A stretch of DNA of 64,000 bases from Paralichthys olivaceus. Taxonomy: Eukaryota > Chordata > Actinopteri > Pleuronectiformes > Paralichthyidae. The DNA is taken from contig NC_091104.1 in assembly GCF_024713975.1 (NCBI RefSeq), positions 14,031,580 through 14,095,579 on the forward strand. Reading direction: 5' to 3'. A program made the position numbers and the translations under genes. This document shows positions 59,005-64,000 of this stretch, in pieces. The stretch's first letter is position 1, and every line of letters begins with the position of its first letter. Below the pieces are notes generated by a model. The model saw nothing but the letters and a program-made list of their open reading frames with translations, was not told the origin of the DNA and did not search any database.

Positions 59005-59196
59005 CTTGTAGAGCAGGGTGTCCACTAATCTGAAGGTTGGTCATTCAATCCCAGGCTCCTCCCATCTGCAAATTTAAGTGTCTTCAGGCAAGACACCAAA
59101 CCCCAAATGGGTGTGAATGTGCGAATCCCTTTGTGAATGGATGACCTGTAGTATGAGGCACACTGAGTGGTTATAAAGACTAGAAAATTATATATG
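59005..59196 (+). repeat. tRNA-derived SINE, 5'-truncated
   Basis: It starts within the A-box region (TTGTAGAGCAGGGTGTCC), continues through a decayed B box (GGTTGGTCATTCAATCCC), then AGTGTCTTCAGGCAAGACAC, CCCCAAATGG and GTGAATGTG. It ends in GAGTGGTTATAAAGACTAGA and AAATTATATATGG. This is the body and tail of a SINE type common in percomorph fish, and its head matches 292-352. Confidence 0.75.
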
Positions 59197-59930
59197 GATG
59201 CTGTCAATTTTTTGTTTTATTAAATCTAATCAACAAAAATTCTCTTAATGGAAATAATACAAATAAATGATAAATGGATAAAACTGTATTGGAGCATCTC
59301 AGTGTGCATGCATTTTGAATATAAACCTCAAAAGTTCCTGTAAAAAATGTATACAGCACAGGCAAGTCTTTTGTTCTCTACTTTAGAGTATACATATGAA
59401 TTACCACTTTAAACTCCATAGGCTGAGAACAAAGGTGTCTATTTCTGTCATTCGATGAACGCTTTCTTGTTCACAGTGGGCCACATGGTTATAAATAGTA
59501 ATAGTTAATAGGTTGGGAAATCCCATGGCTTCAGCTCCAGTTCTGAGCTACTTGTGTAGATATTAGCCAACAGCATGACGACTTTTGCAGCTCAGGTGCA
59601 CGTTTCCTGTTGTTCGATCTGCTAAGCAGAGCTGCCGAAATATGAGGTTTGAAAAAAAAGGTTTGAATCCAGGCGTTACCCCATGTCTTATTCCTTCAAC
59701 TGCAGATGAAGCTGCATTTTTGCTTTGTTTCATCCAGGACTAAAGCACCTGAAGCTTTATGAAATAAAACACGACTAAACCTGACACCTTGTCAGGACCC
59801 TGGAGGTTCAGGTTGGGTAGGTTAAGTACATCATTATGAATATCCTGCTTGGTTACATATATCCAATGAACATTCGGGACACAATATATTCTGGATAATT
59901 CCATTGGACAAAATTCTTGAAATTTGCTCT

Positions 59931-60218
59931 CTAATAAATGTTTTTGGGTAAATCTGAGTAATCTGCATTTGTGAAAATTAACCCCACATTAAGAGATGTT
60001 GATGAGCATCTTTCAGAACGCAGGTTATCCATTATATTACCAACAATACCTAGTGCCGCATCACAAGCCCCCAGAGTGGCACTGACAGGAGCATTTTCAC
60101 CCTCCTCTGCCTTGTCTGGTGTCTTGTTAGACCATTTGACAAGACTGTCAGTCACAATTCCTTCAGCTGAGGGGCCACAGATCTTAGATGTTATGCTCTG
60201 AGGTGATTCACATTGCAC
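59931..60218 (-). other. Unassigned 95-codon open frame
   Basis: An isolated minus-strand frame, less repetitive than its surroundings, with peptide segments such as GACDAALGIVGNIMDNL. I do not recognise the family. It has no clear splice partners or promoter and could be chance or a fossil of an inserted gene or element. Confidence 0.2.
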
Positions 60219-60329
60219 AATGGATGAACAGTTTATTTTTCTGCCTTTATCTCGACTTTACCCATTCTGTCTATCGTAGGGTTGCCGATGAGAAACTATG
60301 AAGAGATTATGTTTTCATCTGCGTTAGTT

Positions 60330-60640
60330 AATTAGCAGGAATACCCCAAAACTACTGGATGGATTATTTCTAAACTTGGTTGAAGGACGAACCCACTGGA
60401 CTTTGGTGTGGATCAGGATCAGGAGGCGGACCCGGGATTTTCTTCTTCTTTCAACATTATGAGTAGGTGTTTTTCAATATTTTCCTTGATTGGTGGATCT
60501 TAATGACAATCTGGCACATTTAGGGGGCTGTTATATATAAGTGTGCAATTTGGTGCAGATCCCAATAAAAATCCAGATCTAATGGTTTCATGGGGGACTA
60601 TTGGGCCTTGGCGGAGGTATGAGTGCCATTCTAGTTTTGC
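60330..60640 (+). repeat. Dispersed repeat family A, copy 4
   Basis: CTTGGTTGAAGGA, GGTGTGGATCAGGATCAGGA, CGGACCCGGGATTTTC, AACATTATGAG, TTTAGGGGGCTG, TGCAATTTGGTGCAGATCC, AAAAATCCAGATCTA and GGGCCTTGGCGGAGGTATGA are present. This is the fullest copy on the 3' side of the element. Confidence 0.75.
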
Positions 60641-61317
60641 TTCTGTGTTTAGATGCGTAATAATATACATATTAAGATAAAGAAAAGAATTGTTAAAATT
60701 GGTCTGTGTGGTCTCCCTTCTCACATTAGGGGAAAACTTTCTTTTCACTTCTGACAGACTCTCGATGTACAGCTGGACTTTGTAAGACTCAACATTTACA
60801 GAGAGTGGAGCTTATGACGGCAAGAGGAATGATTGAATGACTTGACTGACAAGTGGCTGTGATTGATTGTAATGTAAACCTCGCTGTGTTTATTTGACTG
60901 ACAGAGGCTCACAGAGGAAGCTGCTCTCCACCCTGCAGTGGCGGGAGGTTGTCTGATGACAGTTAAGGCCACTGCGCTCCAGTCCACCTCTCAGCTCTAA
61001 TTATAGGTGATCAAAACACTCATCTTCTCACCCTCACACAGACACATTCATGCAATAATACCGAGCACACACATGGATTTTCGGATCTATTTAGTTCCAA
61101 TGGAGAATGTCACTGCATTATCACCTTCAGACTGCTGTACTGTCAGCACTGTCAGTGTGCTCTCTGCTTGTAGCTTGGGTAGTTTTCAGTGGCAGGGCTG
61201 TGCTGAACTGCTGCTGCGTTTTAATGAAATTAGAAATCAGCTTCTGTACATTTGCATGCAGTGCTCTTTAAACAGAGGTGATTTGCTGAGGCCTGTGTGG
61301 AGAATGTACTGCACTGT

Positions 61318-61376
<59 letters not shown>

Positions 61377-61380
61377 TGTG
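61318..61380 (+). repeat. (TG)n microsatellite
   Basis: About 28 nearly pure TG units. Confidence 0.95.
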
Positions 61381-61504
61381 TGCAGTAGGTAGCTTGGTAT
61401 GCAGGCTGCATTTACTCTCTCACTCTTTGACTGCTTGTATGAATAATACATCACCTGTGCTCTGTAAGTGCACATCACTGTAGAGATTCACAACAGCACA
61501 GCTT

Positions 61505-61541
<37 letters not shown>
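61505..61541 (+). repeat. (AT)n microsatellite
   Basis: Nearly pure alternating A/T with one C interruption. Confidence 0.95.
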
Positions 61542-61544
<3 letters not shown>

Positions 61545-61883
61545 GAGTGTATGCAGTATATGTGGGGGTGTACTCATACACAGTACGTGTGTGTATACAT
61601 ATCAAACAAAACATGCTCGCTGCAGCCCTCTGTAGCACAACCTTCATCAAAGTCTCCTCCCCTCTCCTCCTTTATAAGGTTTATTGAGGTTAATCGAGAT
61701 GCAGCACCTTTCAAAGAGTGTCCTCTGTGATGTCCGTCCCCTCTCCCACCTACTCAGCCTTCATATTGTATGGAGTCTCAGTGCTCAGTACCACTTCTCT
61801 GCCTCATCTCTATTTTCACTCTCCCCTTGTTTCTCTCGACTGACTCAGCCTTTCCAGGGTTGCTTGACAGTCCAACATGTTCA

Positions 61884-61908
61884 GACACACACACACACAC
61901 ACACACAC
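61884..61908 (+). repeat. (CA)n microsatellite
   Basis: About 12 CA units. Confidence 0.95.
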
Positions 61909-63610
61909 TCTCTGGCTCTTCACAGGCAGAAAAATTATGCAGCTTGTTAAGAGCAAAGCCTGTTTCCCCCTCCATTATACTATCACTCCCCACGTCCTGT
62001 TCTTTTAACAAGTGTGGACCAAGTACCTAAATTAACATGTCTCCATGCCATGCTTCCACACACACACACATGCACAGACATACAACATGCTGCAGCAGCT
62101 CTCGCCACATCATTCCACCTCACTGCAGAGTGGACTGGCAGCTGGCTGCAGCAGAACCCATGCAGAACGGAGCACACTGGAAATAGTTTGTCTGAACCAG
62201 AAAAACATGTTGAAATAGCTGAGATGGAGAGAGGAGATATAAGCAAGGTGACAGAATAAAAGACAGATGAGAAACAGAGGGTGTGACATGATAATTGTTG
62301 TCATAAGTGTCAACTATTGATGGTTTCTGTGGTGCAGTTACCCTCATAGTCACTCTGGCTAAGTCAGCTGTGGTGTTTGCTGGCCTGCTCCAATGAGAGG
62401 TCACTGCTGGATAGAGTGAAGTTACTATTAAATGCTGATTAAGATTTAAATATATATATATATCTTCATTAATCCTGAACAAGAAATGCATTGAACCCAA
62501 TCTCAAACCGAGCACCACAGATAATGAGAGATACATCAACTGAGAAAAATCAATGATGTTTCATTTCAGTTGTGCAATATGACTTTCAGTTGATGTGTAA
62601 TAAATGAATGGAACAAAAACATAATGTCTGGTCATCAGATAAACATTTAGCAGTGTTGCCGTGGTGTGATAGAAACTCTTCAGTTTTTTCAAACTCTGGA
62701 CCCAAACGTGAAAATAGACATGTTGTTTAGTGAGTGTTGGTCTTCAGATGCTGTAATTGGCTGTTTGATTCTCAGATTGACTTAGTTATCATGATTTTTT
62801 TCCTTTTTTCTGTACAGAGTATGGGAATTTGGGGGGGGGGGGTATGAAAACACCATCAAAACTGCTGAAATGTCCCACACCAGTAGATGAAAAGCTGTTG
62901 TGATTCAGCCTTGATGTAGCACAGTTTGACGATAGTGTGGAGGATGGAAAAGGTGTTACACAACAAGTGGGCTTCCAACACTCCCACGCAGGGTGATACA
63001 GGACCAGAGACTCAGCCAAATGAAACAGTGATAGGAGTAGGCTGAAGCACTTCTTTTCATTTTCACATTTCCCTTTTGTTGTTTCATCTCAATTCCATTC
63101 CCTCCTTTTCCCTCAGTCTATGTATGATATACAACAAGTTCCCTGCACGAAAACACATGCAGTGTCACCAAAACATCGCTCCTCTGTGTAGTAAGCACTG
63201 TCACCGTGTTTGCAAGGTACACACACTGCAGAATACAGCAGTGGGTGTGTGGACAGGAGGGCTGATGAGCTCCTGTGTCGACCTGCAGAGAGGAGAAGCG
63301 GCCAGTTCTGCACAGGAATGCAGCCAAGAATGAAGGTAGAGAAGCTACAAAAAGACAGTGAACGCCTCGTCCCAGGAAGTATGCATGATAAGAACATGTC
63401 TGTCCTAAGGGAAGAGACTTTGTTGAGCTAGTAGGAGTGCATTTTATAGTAGAGGCAGGAAGCAGAGCCTGTGCATGCAAAACATTGTATGTATACACAA
63501 CGTGTAAACCCTGCAGGCCTGGTTCTGTATTTTTTACTAAAACAAAAGCAAAGATTTTTCTACTTCAGGCTTTTGTTCTTAAAGGTCTAAAACAATTTGC
63601 TGCTTTTTGT

Positions 63611-63656
63611 ATCAATCAATCAGATTTATTTGCATAGCAACTTTAACACAGGTAAA
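63611..63656 (+). repeat. Retroelement tail fragment
   Basis: ATCAATCAATCAGATTTATT followed by TGCATAGCAACTTTAACACAGG resembles the widespread fish repeat end (TCAATCAATCAATTTTATTT...ATAGC...CAAACAGGT). It is short, and its family is not determined. Confidence 0.45.
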
Positions 63657-64000
63657 AGTATTTGTAGTATATTTTATACATTTATATATTTCACTAATAA
63701 TCCTGCTGTATTTTAGAGATGTGAATGCATCATCATTTAGTTTACACTGATTTCTGGAAATCTATGAGTAAATCTATCATCATGACACTTGCTTGAGTTT
63801 TTTTTGTCAGGGTTACATTATTGCTGCATTGTACTGCAGGGGAAGCGCTGGTCGAAACAGTTGGTACGGCATCACCTCATTGAACGGAAGTAACAAACAT
63901 TGGCTCTGATAACATGGCTCAGAAGTTTTATGAGTCTACTAAATCATTTTGAAACCAACAAACAAACTAAAAACCACTTAGATGAAGGAAACTGTGAGGA

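Larger units (their letters stand above)
54991..64000. other. Gene-poor intergenic region
   Basis: About 9 kb without a convincing exon. In human the next gene on this side of YWHAQ is TAF1B, and I see none of its exons. The content is dispersed repeats (57400-57665, 59005-59196, 60330-60640, 63611-63656), a decamer repeat at 55826-55856, and microsatellites at 61318-61380, 61505-61541 and 61884-61908. A run of 12 G lies at 62831-62842. Confidence 0.6.

Noticed and set aside
61007-61375. 122-codon plus-strand frame ending in Cys/Val
   Set aside because: It is extended by the TG repeat; no homology.

Overview
The window is vertebrate nuclear DNA, most probably from a spiny-rayed (percomorph) teleost. 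The reasons are exon-intron genes with GT-AG introns, orthologues of vertebrate-specific proteins, short introns, abundant (TG)n/(CA)n microsatellites, and tRNA-derived SINE fragments of types common in percomorph genomes. There are no bacterial, phage or CRISPR features. The species cannot be named from the sequence.

Layout. (1) 1-14288, plus strand: the 3' two thirds of asap2 (PH, ArfGAP, ankyrin, proline-rich and SH3 regions; the BAR-domain exons lie upstream). (2) 17275-18799, minus strand: itgb1bp1 (ICAP-1), complete, with a probable 5'UTR exon near 20506. (3) 20954-25731, plus strand: cpsf3 (CPSF-73), complete in 18 coding exons and head-to-head with itgb1bp1. (4) 27664-28686, minus strand: a single-exon dnajc30-like J-domain gene. 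(5) 29321-31598, plus strand: iah1, a complete SGNH esterase in 6 exons, head-to-head with dnajc30. (6) 33057-45272, minus strand: adam17 (TACE), complete in 19 coding exons. (7) 47588-54063, minus strand: a 14-3-3 gene at the YWHAQ position, 5 coding exons. (8) About 55000-64000: an intergenic stretch with SINEs, dispersed repeats and microsatellites, where I find no convincing gene.

Apart from dnajc30, the gene order and orientation match the human 2p25.1 block ASAP2-ITGB1BP1-CPSF3-IAH1-ADAM17-YWHAQ as I know it. The genes do not form one pathway. ASAP2 (Arf GTPase and focal-adhesion turnover), ITGB1BP1 (beta1-integrin tail) and ADAM17 (ectodomain shedding) act at adhesion sites and the plasma membrane. 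CPSF3 is the nuclear mRNA 3'-end nuclease, DNAJC30 a mitochondrial inner-membrane J protein, IAH1 a small esterase and 14-3-3 a phosphoprotein adaptor.

All exon borders were read by hand from splice signals, phase continuity and known protein families. Every assembled reading frame closes in phase: asap2 part 687 aa, itgb1bp1 198, cpsf3 690, dnajc30 340, iah1 245, adam17 865, 14-3-3 258. I found no convincing unknown multi-gene system. The more interesting material is the extra dnajc30 gene, the divergent 14-3-3, microsatellites serving as splice-site tracts, near-abutting opposed poly(A) signals, and several unnamed dispersed repeats.
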